Source of the DNA: Rhizobium sp. BG4
GTDB taxonomy: Bacteria; Pseudomonadota; Alphaproteobacteria; Rhizobiales; Rhizobiaceae
Direction: 5' to 3'
Assembly (NCBI RefSeq): GCF_016864575.1
Contig: NZ_CP044126.1
Span: forward strand, 1,501,501-1,565,500
DNA: 64,000 nucleotides
The position numbers and the translations under genes are program-made. Positions 26,969-35,326 of this stretch are shown in pieces; within the stretch, counting starts at the first letter, position 1; each line of letters opens with the position of its first letter. Under the pieces are notes generated by a model, which did not search any database, was not told the origin of the DNA, and worked only from the letters and a program-made list of their open reading frames with translations.

Positions 26969-26985
26969 TTCGTTCTATGACCGAA
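26969..26985 (-). promoter_or_regulatory. Candidate ROK operator
   Basis: TTCGTTC-TAT-GACCGAA is an inverted repeat with one mismatch in seven base pairs, 16 bases upstream of the ROK gene start. ROK repressors bind dyads of this general size near their own promoters. It is the only clear dyad in the gap. Confidence 0.55.
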
Positions 26986-27106
26986 CAAAATCATAAAGGC
27001 AAAATGGAGTCAACGCGGCTGCGCGTGTATTTGCATGTTTGTTAAATCAGCGACGGCGCCGAGGCAGGGTGGAGGACTACCGGTTACGTTCGGCCTATAA
27101 GCTCTA

Positions 27107-27577
27107 TCACCTGTTATCTCCGGCAAAATCGACCGATGAGATCTCCACCGACCAGTCGAGGTCGGCAGGCGACAGGTTGAGTGTGTCGAGGCCGCGATAG
27201 TGGTTGAGCGCGAAGCAGGTGCCGTAGACGGCCTTGGGCTCGATGATCTTGTAGCTGGTCAGGTAGTCGGCATAGGCCTCGACGCTGTAGCCAGGGCGTT
27301 TGGCGATGAGGCGGAAGCGGACGGCGTCCACCTGGCGGTCGGAGCCGTTGGTGATCTCGACGAAGACCGGCTTGGCGGGATCGGTGCAGCCTTGGGTTCC
27401 GGTGCTGGTGGCGCTCACCAGGCTCGCAGAGGTGTTGCGGCCGGACTGCTGGTAGTAGAGATAGGCTCCGATGCAGGCCACGGTGGCGATGATGATGGCA
27501 AGTGCCACGAGCGCGGGCCGGGGGAAGAGGAAGAAGAACACCACAAAAATCGCTATTGCGACTATCAGCAAGATCAT
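27107..27577 (-). CDS. Hypothetical membrane-anchored protein
   Basis: A 156-residue protein of unknown function. The N-terminus holds two adjoining hydrophobic helices (residues about 2-19 and 22-42) and the remainder is a soluble domain with two Cys (TQGCTD and YGTCFA) that could pair if it faces the periplasm. The ATG at 27577 is preceded by GGAGAG; longer in-frame versions overlap the divergent cyclase gene and are not supported. No family recognised. Confidence 0.75.
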   Translation of the reverse strand: MILLIVAIAIFVVFFFLFPRPALVALAIIIATVACIGAYLYYQQSGRNTSASLVSATSTGTQGCTDPAKPVFVEITNGSDRQVDAVRFRLIAKRPGYSVEAYADYLTSYKIIEPKAVYGTCFALNHYRGLDTLNLSPADLDWSVEISSVDFAGDNR

Positions 27578-27701
27578 CGGCCGCTCTCCCTTTCCCGTTG
27601 AGCTAATGCAGGCACCCTGCTTATGCAAGGCAGGGCGGCGGCGTCTGGTTTCGGGCGGATGGCAATTATGCGATATCATCGCGTGACGACGGAGGGATTC
27701 G

Positions 27702-28883
27702 ATGAACGGTTTGGCCGACCTGATTGCCTGGATTATCGCGCAGGGACTTGCCGCCGATGATATCGATGCCTTGCTCGAAGGCCTTTCGCTGCGCCTGACT
27801 GAACAGGGATTTCCGCTGCTGCGCGCCTCGATCGCCATGCCATCCATCGATCCGAAGCATCGCGGCCTCTCGGTTGCCTGGTACCGGGACACCGGCATCT
27901 CCAAGGAGGCGCAGGAACATGGCGAAGAGGGTGAGGCGCTTTTCCGGCGCTCGCCGATTTCCTATCTGCTGCAGAACCAGCTGGAATTCATGCGCTGGAG
28001 CCTTCCGGCCAATGCCGAGACGCCGCCATTTCCGGTTCTGAAAGATCTCAGCGATCTCGGTGCCACCGATTTCGTCATCAAGATCACGCCCTTTCCTGGT
28101 GATACCGCTCTGGCAGGCGCCAGCTTCTCGATCGCCACCGATCAGCAAGGCGGCTTTACGGAGAGCCAGCTAGCCGGCGTCGAGGGCGTCATGCCCGCTT
28201 TGGCGCTCGCCTGCTGCCGCATCGCCATGACCCGCGTCGCGAAGGATGTGCTCGCCGTCTATACCGGCGAGCGGACGAGCGAGCTGATCCTGACCGGGCA
28301 GATCCAGCGCGGCGACGGCGCGTCGATCTATGCCGCGATCCTGTTTGCCGATCTCAAGGACTTCACGTCGCTTAACGAAAAGCATGAGCCGCACGATATC
28401 GTCGACTGGCTGAACGAGCATTTCGACGCGATCGGCAAGCCGGTTGTCGAGGAAGGTGGCGAGATCCTGAAATTCATGGGCGACAGCCTGCTGGCGATCT
28501 TCCCGGTGCAGGCTGCCGATACGGCGCAGGCCTGCCGTCTGGCGCTGTCGGCCGCGCAAAGGGCGCTTGCCACAAACGACGCGCTCAATCAGGGCAGGCG
28601 GGAACGCGGCGAACCTGAGCTCCTTGTCGATATCGTGCTGCATCTTGGCGAAATCTTCTACGGCAATGTCGGCACCGACCGGCGCCTCGATTTCACTGTC
28701 ATCGGCCGGGCCGTCAACGAGGCGTCGCGGATGGAAAAGCTCGCCGATGCGCTGGAAACCAACCTGCTGGCCTCGGCGCAATTTGCGGCCCAGACCGGCC
28801 GCGCCTTCCGGGCGGCTGGGCATTTCAAGCTCCGCGGCGTCGAGGAACCGGCCGAGATCTATGCCTGGACGGGCGCGGTTTGA
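27702..28883 (+). CDS. Class III adenylate/guanylate cyclase
   Basis: A soluble 393-residue cyclase. The C-terminal catalytic domain (about 205-390) has the first metal Asp in LFADLKDFTSLNE, the second in LKFMGDSLLAIFP, and the transition-state region TVIGRAVNEASRME with Asn and Arg. The N-terminal 200 residues have no membrane segment and no domain I can name; rhizobial genomes carry many cyclases with this layout. GGAGGG precedes the ATG. It may signal through cAMP; the input is unknown. It is divergent from the membrane protein at 27107-27577. Confidence 0.9.
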   Translation: MNGLADLIAWIIAQGLAADDIDALLEGLSLRLTEQGFPLLRASIAMPSIDPKHRGLSVAWYRDTGISKEAQEHGEEGEALFRRSPISYLLQNQLEFMRWSLPANAETPPFPVLKDLSDLGATDFVIKITPFPGDTALAGASFSIATDQQGGFTESQLAGVEGVMPALALACCRIAMTRVAKDVLAVYTGERTSELILTGQIQRGDGASIYAAILFADLKDFTSLNEKHEPHDIVDWLNEHFDAIGKPVVEEGGEILKFMGDSLLAIFPVQAADTAQACRLALSAAQRALATNDALNQGRRERGEPELLVDIVLHLGEIFYGNVGTDRRLDFTVIGRAVNEASRMEKLADALETNLLASAQFAAQTGRAFRAAGHFKLRGVEEPAEIYAWTGAV

Positions 28884-28998
28884 CCGCCTGCGGTTTGTTC
28901 GGATTTTGTTAAACATAAACTAAAATCTTAATCATCGGCCGCGCTCCGATCCGCATTTTCGTGCGTTCCTCCATCATGCGACAACGGAGGGAAACCGG

Positions 28999-29379
28999 AT
29001 GGCAGTCGTGATGATCGTGGAAGACGAAGCCCTGATCCGCTTTGCATTGGCCGATGAACTGATCGCCTGCGGGCATATGGTGATCGAGTGCTGCAATGTG
29101 CTGGAGGCGCTTGCGGTTCTCGGTAAAGACGGCGAGGTCGATGCCGTAGTCACTGACGTCGATATGCCCGGCGGGTTGAGCGGGCTGGACCTCAGCCGGC
29201 TGCTCGTGGCCACAAGGCCGTCGCTGCCGCTCTGGGTGACCTCGGGCCGGGAGGTTGATATCTCCGCTTTGGGTCCGGCAGCGGCTTTCCTGCCGAAGCC
29301 TTATGACATGAGGGCGCTCGCCTGCGAAATCGCGCGGCGGGAGGCGATGTCCGCCGAGCGCTCGGCCTCCTTCGGCTGA
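28999..29379 (+). CDS. Single-domain response regulator (receiver only)
   Basis: A 126-residue CheY-like receiver with no output domain. The acidic pair is in IVEDEA, the phospho-acceptor Asp in VTDVDMPGG, the Thr/Ser switch in WVTSG, and the conserved Lys in FLPKPY. GGAGGG lies seven bases upstream of the ATG. Partner kinase unknown; stand-alone receivers in rhizobia often serve HWE-type kinases or act as phosphate sinks. It is convergent with the LysR gene three bases away. Confidence 0.9.
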   Translation: MAVVMIVEDEALIRFALADELIACGHMVIECCNVLEALAVLGKDGEVDAVVTDVDMPGGLSGLDLSRLLVATRPSLPLWVTSGREVDISALGPAAAFLPKPYDMRALACEIARREAMSAERSASFG

Positions 29380-29382
29380 GCC

Positions 29383-30264
29383 TCAGGGGCTGGTCAGGTA
29401 CTCCACCAGCTTGCGGGCATGGACGGGCAGGGCGGCGAAGCTGCGGGCGCAGAGCAGCAGATGGCGAAGCGCCCAGGCATCGGTGAGTGGGATCACACCG
29501 AGTACCATTTCGGCCTGATAGCGCCGTGCATAAACGTCTGGAACGATGGCGAGGCCGACGCCGCTGCTGGCCATGGCGCAGATGTCCTCGAAACTGTCGA
29601 GCCGCACGCGAAGCTTGAACTGCCGGCCCTCGCGGGCGGCATGGGCCGACAGGTGCCCCTGCAGCGCGCTGTCCGCCGGCAGGCCGACGAAGGGTTCGCA
29701 GAGGATATCGCGGAACGCCACCGACCCCTCTGCGACCAGCGGATGGTCCAGCGCGGCCACGACGACGAGGCGGTCGATCTCAAAGGGGCGGGTTTCGAGC
29801 GATCCTGTCTCGCTCGTATCGGCGGCAATGCCGAGATCGGCGAGGCCACCTGCGACAGCGGCGACGACATCCGGGCTCTGCTTTTCCTGCAGGTCGATAT
29901 CGATCGCCGGGTGGTCGGCCAAGAAGTGGCGCAGTCTGGCCGGAAGATGCGCCATAGCGGCGCGGCCGGAAAACAGCCGGACCTGGCCGCGCAATCCTCC
30001 CGCGTAAAGCTGCAGGTCGCCGCGCATCTGCTCCATTTGCCCGAGGACGATGCGGGCGTGATGGGTCAGCGCCTCTCCCGCCGGCGTCGGCCGGACGCCG
30101 CGTGCCTCGCGCTCCAGCAGCGGGATGCCGCTCGTCTCCTCCATCCCGCGGATGCGGGCGCTCGCTGACGGCAGCGCCATGCCCGATCTCTCGGCGCCCT
30201 GTGTGATGCTTTGCGCTTCGACGACATGCAGGAAGAGACGAAGGTCGGTCAGATCGAAGCGCAT
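29383..30264 (-). CDS. LysR-family transcriptional regulator
   Basis: A 293-residue LysR regulator with N-terminal HTH (residues about 3-62, LRLFLHVVEAQSITQGAERS) and C-terminal substrate-binding-like domain. The opening MRFDLTDLRLFLHVVEA is typical of the subgroup that regulates transporters or metabolic enzymes. No obvious target is divergent from it, apart from a small uncertain reading frame at 30380. Ligand unknown. Confidence 0.9.
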   Translation of the reverse strand: MRFDLTDLRLFLHVVEAQSITQGAERSGMALPSASARIRGMEETSGIPLLEREARGVRPTPAGEALTHHARIVLGQMEQMRGDLQLYAGGLRGQVRLFSGRAAMAHLPARLRHFLADHPAIDIDLQEKQSPDVVAAVAGGLADLGIAADTSETGSLETRPFEIDRLVVVAALDHPLVAEGSVAFRDILCEPFVGLPADSALQGHLSAHAAREGRQFKLRVRLDSFEDICAMASSGVGLAIVPDVYARRYQAEMVLGVIPLTDAWALRHLLLCARSFAALPVHARKLVEYLTSP

Positions 30265-30379
30265 AGTCCCTCCCGCGTCAGGCCTTCGTATTTTCCGAAG
30301 CCTTGCCTTGTATCTTCCGCATTGTGCGAAATCGCCGGCTGCCGATCATGCTTGATATGATCTTGGAGCCGGATTGGAT

Positions 30380-30595
30380 ATGGACGCTTCGGAAAAAATC
30401 TTGCGTGTCTTCGCTTTTCGCCTGGCACTTCTCGTGCTGGCCGTCACCGTGGCAAGGGGCCTGCCTGACAACAGGGCAGACGACGCTCTGGCGGGATCGA
30501 TTGCGGTCGCCAGTCTTACGCCCGAATGTGGATCAGCCCCGCTGCAGGGCGGCGAGGCTGATCCAGACATAAGCGACATGTATCTGCATGACTGA
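30380..30595 (+). CDS. Small hypothetical protein with N-terminal hydrophobic helix
   Basis: A 71-residue reading frame from ATG 30380 (GGAG eleven bases before it). Residues about 8-27 (VFAFRLALLVLAVTVARG) form a membrane helix or signal peptide; the rest is short, polar and contains one Cys. No family recognised. It occupies an otherwise empty 360-base gap between the LysR and DUF2076 genes, which supports it only weakly. Confidence 0.4.
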   Translation: MDASEKILRVFAFRLALLVLAVTVARGLPDNRADDALAGSIAVASLTPECGSAPLQGGEADPDISDMYLHD

Positions 30596-30624
30596 GGCGC
30601 GGCTTCCCGCATCCTCAGGCGGTA

Positions 30625-31182
30625 TCATTCCTCGTCGCCGAACATGTCCATTTCTTCTTCCGGGGCCTCCTGCTGAGGCTCGGCGGCCTGCGCCTCGTTG
30701 CCGCCCATCATGCCCATGACGGCATTGGTCAGCAGCATGCCGCCGGCGACACCCATTGCCGTCTGCGCGGCACCGGCGAGGAAGCCGCCACCGGCACGCG
30801 GTGCCATCGGAGCGGCATGACCGTATCCCTGGTTCGGAGCGCCACCCCAGGGGGAGGCGGGAGCGGCATCGTATCTCTGCGGGCGGGCGACCGCGCGCTG
30901 CGGCGGGTTGCTGCTGCCGAACATCGACGCGAAGAAGCCGCCGCGCTGCGGCTGCGCACTGGAGCTCAACATCTCCAGTTCCTCGATGCGGCGCTGGGCG
31001 GCCTCGAGCGCCTGTTCCTGCACGACGATCGTCTGCGCCATGTAATAGGGCGCGCCGGGCTGCTGGGTGATGCGCTCGTTGATGAACTGTTCGGATTGCG
31101 TGTCGCGCGGCGCCGATTGCCGCTCAACATTGGCGAGCTTGGTGAAAAGGCTGTCGATGGCCTGCTGATCGTTGCGATCCAT
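30625..31182 (-). CDS. DUF2076 domain-containing protein
   Basis: A 185-residue protein matching the DUF2076 pattern: N-terminal MDRNDQQAIDSLF, a helical segment with QTIVVQEQALEAAQRRIEEL, a Gly/Pro-rich middle, a short hydrophobic segment GGMLLTNAVMGMMGG and an acidic tail. Function unknown; related proteins occur throughout Rhizobiales and are proposed periplasmic ligand-associated or envelope proteins. The start at 31182 is well set by AAGGAG upstream. Confidence 0.85.
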   Translation of the reverse strand: MDRNDQQAIDSLFTKLANVERQSAPRDTQSEQFINERITQQPGAPYYMAQTIVVQEQALEAAQRRIEELEMLSSSAQPQRGGFFASMFGSSNPPQRAVARPQRYDAAPASPWGGAPNQGYGHAAPMAPRAGGGFLAGAAQTAMGVAGGMLLTNAVMGMMGGNEAQAAEPQQEAPEEEMDMFGDEE

Positions 31183-31473
31183 GCATGTCTCCTTGGCGGT
31201 GGTATCCGCGGTGGTCAAATCAGGGTTTAGTTGGGTGCGCGCAGCGCAAATGCCGGCCGGGCCGGTGCAGCCGGGCTCTCGGGCGAGAAAACCGGCGGAG
31301 CCCATTTGCGGGCGGCCCGTGTTTCGGGCAGGGCGTAGCGCGAGAGTTGATTTCCGGAAGCGGAAAGTCGTGTGATGGTCCTCATACCTGCATGTACGAA
31401 GCAGGAGGCCGATAGCTTCCATCACAAAGATTTTATTCCGGCGCCGTCAAAACGCCGGATCTGGCGGCAGCGG

Positions 31474-32037
31474 TCAGTTCTCGATCTGCTGCTCGGCGAC
31501 GACGCTGGCGACCACCTCGTCGGCGCCATTCGGATAGGTCGGCAGGTCGAGCGTCACGGCTTCCTTGAAACCCTCGCGTTCGATCGAGAAGAATTTGCGC
31601 ACCCGCACTTCGCCATTCTGCTGGCCGGAGGCGGTGGCGCTTTTCGCCGCGATGAGATCGCGTTCGAATTGCGCGGCGTCGACCCCGGCAAAGGCCATGG
31701 TGCAGCTTTCGACCGGCTTCTCGCCGACGGTCGCCTTGGCGATGACGATCGCTTCGAACGGCTTGTCGCCACCCGTCTGGGTGATCCAGCCGTCGAAGGC
31801 GGTCGGCTCATCGAGCGGCAGGATGCCGAGGGTCATGTCCTGCGACAGCGCTCCCCACCCGCTTTCCTTCGCGAGCGCCGCCGTGCGGTCATAGCGCGGC
31901 CCTTCGTTCATGCACTTTTCAGCGAAATCGGCAAAGGGCGAGGGTGCCGCCGCCTCTTGGGCAGACGCGGAGCCAGCGGCGGCCAGAGCTGCGATTGCGA
32001 GCGCGGTTATCTTCAGGGTCGTCGTGGATTTGCTCAT
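31474..32037 (-). CDS. Exported hypothetical protein
   Basis: A 187-residue protein with a clear signal peptide (residues 1-26, ending AAGSASAQ). The mature part has two Cys (EKCMNEG and VESCTMAF), probably a disulphide, and no recognised domain. The start at 32037 is where the signal peptide begins; the longer reading frame adds a non-conserved stretch. It may be co-transcribed with the two exported proteins upstream. Confidence 0.78.
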   Translation of the reverse strand: MSKSTTTLKITALAIAALAAAGSASAQEAAAPSPFADFAEKCMNEGPRYDRTAALAKESGWGALSQDMTLGILPLDEPTAFDGWITQTGGDKPFEAIVIAKATVGEKPVESCTMAFAGVDAAQFERDLIAAKSATASGQQNGEVRVRKFFSIEREGFKEAVTLDLPTYPNGADEVVASVVAEQQIEN

Positions 32038-32145
32038 CGAATGTCCAGTTCCGCGCAGTCGTGCTCTGTGAACTACCAGATAGGCGATGCCGCGAGAAAA
32101 CGCCACAGCAGGTCATGGCCCTCATCCGGAAACGGCGATCGAATG

Positions 32146-32466
32146 TCAATCCGGAGAGCCGCCCTCGATGTTCGGATCGTAATCGCCGAGCGCCTTCTGG
32201 ACGGTCTTGTTCCGGGCATAGCGGTGCTTCAGCCGGGCCAGCTCTGTGTCGCTTCCGCTGCACAGCGTGCGCAGCTGCTGATCGATTTCTGCCTGCCGTT
32301 CTTCGTCGGGCGAGGCTTCGCCGCGGAAATGGTCGCAATCATCGCGGCGGCTGATGAAGGCCCTGACGTCGTCGGGCAGGGTGGCGTCATCTGCGAGACA
32401 TGGCGCGGCGAGGCAGAACTGGACCAGGGCCGAGCCGGCATATGTCAGCCGCCGCCCGGCCATCAT
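32146..32466 (-). CDS. Small exported hypothetical protein
   Basis: A 106-residue protein with an N-terminal signal peptide (cleavage near CLADD, residues 24-27), then a polar, charged domain with two further Cys (DDCDHF and LRTLCSG). The ATG overlaps the stop of the upstream gene by four bases, which strongly supports translation as a coupled pair. Two adjacent ATG codons are possible starts. No family recognised. Confidence 0.72.
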   Translation of the reverse strand: MMAGRRLTYAGSALVQFCLAAPCLADDATLPDDVRAFISRRDDCDHFRGEASPDEERQAEIDQQLRTLCSGSDTELARLKHRYARNKTVQKALGDYDPNIEGGSPD

Positions 32467-32969
32467 TCGATCTGCATGTCGAGTTGCTGGGCAATCTCCT
32501 CATAGTGGCGGGCCGACGCGGCGTTGCCCTCCTTGGCATAGTGGGTGCCAACTGCCCGCGCCGCCTTTGCCGCGGCATGGAAGGCGTCAAGGCGATCCTG
32601 CGGCTCAAGCTCGGGGCTGCCGCCGATATCGCCGTTGCTGAAGCGGCCGACGCGGTAGCCTTCGTTGTCAATCACGCCGATCACAGGCACGCCGTTCTGC
32701 ATTTCGCCGTAGAAAGCCGGACCGGCCTGGGCTCCGTCACGGCGGCGCAGCATGCCGAGGCCGGAGGCTTTGTTGCCGGGGCACGCACCGGTCCAATAGG
32801 TCGGGCCTGTGGTCAACGAGATGGGAGAAACGAATTCGCAATGGCTGGCCGGATCCTTGGACCAGGTCGCACCGGCCGCCGCGTCCTGCGCCATGAGCGA
32901 CGGCGCCCACAACAGGGAGGCGACTGTCGCGAGTGCTGATAGCGCGATGAATGCGTTTCGATGCAGCAA
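32463..32969 (-). CDS. Exported hypothetical protein with TTG start
   Basis: A 168-residue protein with a signal peptide (residues 1-28, ending PSLMAQD). The mature part has a pair of Cys (SHCEFVS and TGACPGNKASG) and a Gly-rich stretch resembling a MORN-type repeat (KASGLGMLRR, GPAFYGEMQNG), then a helical tail. I accept the TTG at 32969 because GAGGGG lies nine bases before it and no ATG fits before the signal peptide. It heads a two-gene coupled unit with the following exported protein. Confidence 0.72.
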   Translation of the reverse strand: MLHRNAFIALSALATVASLLWAPSLMAQDAAAGATWSKDPASHCEFVSPISLTTGPTYWTGACPGNKASGLGMLRRRDGAQAGPAFYGEMQNGVPVIGVIDNEGYRVGRFSNGDIGGSPELEPQDRLDAFHAAAKAARAVGTHYAKEGNAASARHYEEIAQQLDMQIE

Positions 32970-32982
32970 AGCTATCGTCCCC

Positions 32983-33978
32983 TCAGGAATTGGCCATCAG
33001 CGATGCGACGTCGATCATCCGGTTGGCAAAGCCCCATTCGTTGTCGTACCAGCCGAACACGCGCAGCAAGCCGCCGGCCGATACCGAGAGTTCTGGGCCT
33101 GAGACCACCAGCGATTCCGGCCGGGCGCGCAGGTCGACGGATACGAGCGGCTTCTCGATCCAGCCGATGACGGGCGATGCGGCGATCGCGCTTTTCAGCT
33201 TATCGCGTGCTTCTGAGAGGGACGGCGCTTTCTCCAGCGATACCGTCAGGTCGATCGCCGAAACGCTGGCGGTCGGAACGCGAATGGCGCGGGCCTCGAT
33301 CTTTCCCGCAAGCGACGGCAGAACCTTGCCGACCAGCTTGTGGGCGCTGGTGCTGGTCGGAACCATGGAAAGGGCGGCGGCGCGGCTGCGGGCAAAATCG
33401 TCGCGCGGCTGGTCGACGGTCGGCTGGCTGCCTGTATAGCAGTGAACCGTTGTCATCTGTCCGCCGACAATACCGAAGAGGTCATCGACCGTTTTCAGGA
33501 GTGGCGCCAGCGCGTTTGTGGTGCAGGAGGCGTTGGATATGATCTTGTGGTCGGCGATCATCTGTTCGTTGGCGCCAAGCACGACCGTCACGTCGGCCGA
33601 TTCAGCCGGACCCGAAATCAGCACGCGCTTTGCCCCGGCTTCCAGCGCCCGGGAGACATAATCGCGGGTATAGGGCTGGCCGGTGCATTCGAGGAAAATA
33701 TCGACGCCGGAGAGATCGAGGGCGCGAATGTCGCGCTCGTTGTGGAAGGGGATGGAGCGCGAGCCGATCCGCAATGCACGGTCTTCGGCTGATACGTCTT
33801 CCGCCCAGGGGCCGAAGACGCTGTCATACTGGAAAAGGTAGGCGCAGCTTTCCAGCGGCGCAATGTCGTTGACGAGCACGACCTCGATATCGCGGCGCTC
33901 TTTCACCAAGATACGGAGAACGGAGCGGCCGATACGGCCAAAGCCATTGATAGCGATTTTCGGCTTCTGTTTTGTCAT
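32983..33978 (-). CDS. Glyceraldehyde-3-phosphate dehydrogenase family enzyme
   Basis: A 331-residue GAPDH/erythrose-4-phosphate dehydrogenase homologue. The NAD motif INGFGRIGR is at the N-terminus, an Asp in VNDIAP fits NAD preference, the catalytic Cys is in SNASCTTN and the assisting His in TTVHCYTG. The phosphate-site loop reads PTSTSAHKLVG instead of the usual PTSTGAAKAVG, so this is a diverged paralogue, not the glycolytic housekeeping copy. No pgk, tkt or fba lies next to it. It could be Epd-like or a specialised GAPDH. It is flanked by envelope-protein genes and is probably transcribed alone. Confidence 0.85.
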   Translation of the reverse strand: MTKQKPKIAINGFGRIGRSVLRILVKERRDIEVVLVNDIAPLESCAYLFQYDSVFGPWAEDVSAEDRALRIGSRSIPFHNERDIRALDLSGVDIFLECTGQPYTRDYVSRALEAGAKRVLISGPAESADVTVVLGANEQMIADHKIISNASCTTNALAPLLKTVDDLFGIVGGQMTTVHCYTGSQPTVDQPRDDFARSRAAALSMVPTSTSAHKLVGKVLPSLAGKIEARAIRVPTASVSAIDLTVSLEKAPSLSEARDKLKSAIAASPVIGWIEKPLVSVDLRARPESLVVSGPELSVSAGGLLRVFGWYDNEWGFANRMIDVASLMANS

Positions 33979-34111
33979 CCGGCGGGCTCCCTGCGATCGT
34001 CTGATGAGGCCTATGACAAGCGCGGAGTATTCGCAATATCAAAGCGGTGGCCGCTGCTGCTTCCAAGCGCCGCGGGCGCCGGGGAAGGGTGCGCAATTGC
34101 GCCCGGCACGT

Positions 34112-34155
34112 CGGACCATGGTCCGTGTCCGACCCGGCACCATGGTCCCGGGACC
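34112..34155 (+). promoter_or_regulatory. Cluster of inverted repeats upstream of the Gly/Asn-rich exported protein
   Basis: CGGACCATGGTCCG (34112-34125) is a perfect 14-bp palindrome. It is followed by ACCATGGT (34139-34146) and the overlapping palindrome GGTCCCGGGACC (34144-34155). A site with the same CGGAC-N4-GTCCG frame, next to a GACCATGGTC core, recurs at 37034-37073. The encoded NarL-type regulator between the two regions is the obvious candidate binder. Confidence 0.65.
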
Positions 34156-34229
34156 TTGCTTTTCGCAGCCGGTAGCGATCTCATACGTCCTGTCTTGCGT
34201 AGAGGCTGCAAGAAGCAGAGACGGAAACC

Positions 34230-34694
34230 ATGAGCCAGTCGAAACGACGCTTTCTGAAGATCATCGCCGGAGCCGGGCTGGCCGCAGCCTTTCTGCCGCT
34301 CGGTGGCGCACGTCGTCTGAGCCTCGATGCCTTCGCCAAGAGCGGCAACAATGGCAATGGCGGTGGCAATAACGGCAATGGTGGCGGGAACGGCGGCGGA
34401 AATGGAAATTCCGGCGGCGGCACCGGAAATGGCAATGGCAATAACGGGAATGGCAAGGGCAATGGCGGTCCGGCAAGCTCCGCCGAGCCTGCCGACACCG
34501 GGACGGCCTCTACGGGCACTGGCGTCCAGGCGACGCGCGGCGCGGATGGCACAATCCGGATCCGCCACCGCAACGGCATCACCGAGACGATCGTCTCTAA
34601 CCGCTACGTGATGAAGGATGCCAAGGGCCGGACGATCAGCAACAGGCTGGCGACGCAGGCCGATGTTACGCGCCTGTCGCGGTATCTCCGCTAG
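34230..34694 (+). CDS. Exported Gly/Asn-rich protein with probable Tat signal
   Basis: A 154-residue protein. The N-terminus SKRRFLKIIAGAG resembles a twin-arginine signal (KR variant) and is followed by a hydrophobic stretch. Residues about 37-85 are a low-complexity run built from GNGGGN-like units. The C-terminal third (RGADGTIRIRHRNGITETI) is a small beta-rich domain. Function unknown. It lies in the predicted two-component regulon and carries the inverted-repeat cluster upstream. The gene ends eight bases from the convergent response regulator gene. Confidence 0.8.
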   Translation: MSQSKRRFLKIIAGAGLAAAFLPLGGARRLSLDAFAKSGNNGNGGGNNGNGGGNGGGNGNSGGGTGNGNGNNGNGKGNGGPASSAEPADTGTASTGTGVQATRGADGTIRIRHRNGITETIVSNRYVMKDAKGRTISNRLATQADVTRLSRYLR

Positions 34695-34702
34695 GACCGA
34701 TC

Positions 34703-35326
34703 CTAGGCCAGATCCCGCCATTTGATGGCGGCCTCGGTACGGTTGGTGACGCCGAGCTTCAGCAAGATCTGCGTCATGTGATGCTTGACGGTCTTTTCCT
34801 GCAGATCGAGACGCAGGCCGATATGCTTGTTGGAGAGGCCTTCGGCGACGAGTTCCATCACCTCGAGCTCGCGCGGCGTCAGTGACGCCTTGGGCGAGGA
34901 CTGAGCGCCCAGCGAGCGCTCCATCACCTTGGCAGACATCGCCGGAGAGATGAATTTCGAGCCTCGCACCACCGCCCGGATCGCTTCGGCAAGGCCGCGC
35001 GACCCGATCCCCTTCAGCACATATCCGGCTGCGCCGCGCTGCAGGGCTGCGGACAGTGTATCGACCTCCTCGGACGCGGTCAGCATCAGCACCCGTGTTT
35101 CCGGGCTTCGCGACAGAACGGAACTGATCGCCTCCAGGCCACCACCCGGCATGGAGACGTCGAGCAGCAGCACACTGGGCCGGTCGGAGGCCGCAAGCCG
35201 GATCGCGTCGTCGCTGCTGGCGCCTTCGCCGATCACCACGAAATCATCGACCTCAGAGAGGCTGCGGCTGACGCCCTCGCGAAAAAGCGGATGATCGTCC
35301 ACGATGCCGATGGTGATCGCCGTCAT
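34703..35326 (-). CDS. NarL/FixJ-family response regulator
   Basis: A 207-residue regulator with a receiver domain (acidic pair in IVDDHP, phospho-acceptor Asp in LLLDVSMPGG, Lys in YVLKGIGS) and a C-terminal LuxR-type HTH (LTPRELEVMELVAEGLSNKH, then LDLQEKTVKHHM). It is coupled to the upstream kinase gene by a four-base overlap (ATGA). Palindromic sites of a size suited to a NarL dimer lie upstream of exported-protein genes on both sides, so it probably controls envelope components. Signal unknown. Confidence 0.93.
   Translation of the reverse strand: MTAITIGIVDDHPLFREGVSRSLSEVDDFVVIGEGASSDDAIRLAASDRPSVLLLDVSMPGGGLEAISSVLSRSPETRVLMLTASEEVDTLSAALQRGAAGYVLKGIGSRGLAEAIRAVVRGSKFISPAMSAKVMERSLGAQSSPKASLTPRELEVMELVAEGLSNKHIGLRLDLQEKTVKHHMTQILLKLGVTNRTEAAIKWRDLA

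Noticed and set aside
31438..31458. CCGGCG/CGCCGG hairpin downstream of the exported protein gene at 31474
   Set aside because: Six-base stem with a nine-base loop and no T-run in the required direction.
34691..34706. CTAGGA/TCCTAG inverted repeat between convergent genes
   Set aside because: It is built from the two stop codons themselves, with a six-base stem and no T-run, too weak to call a terminator.
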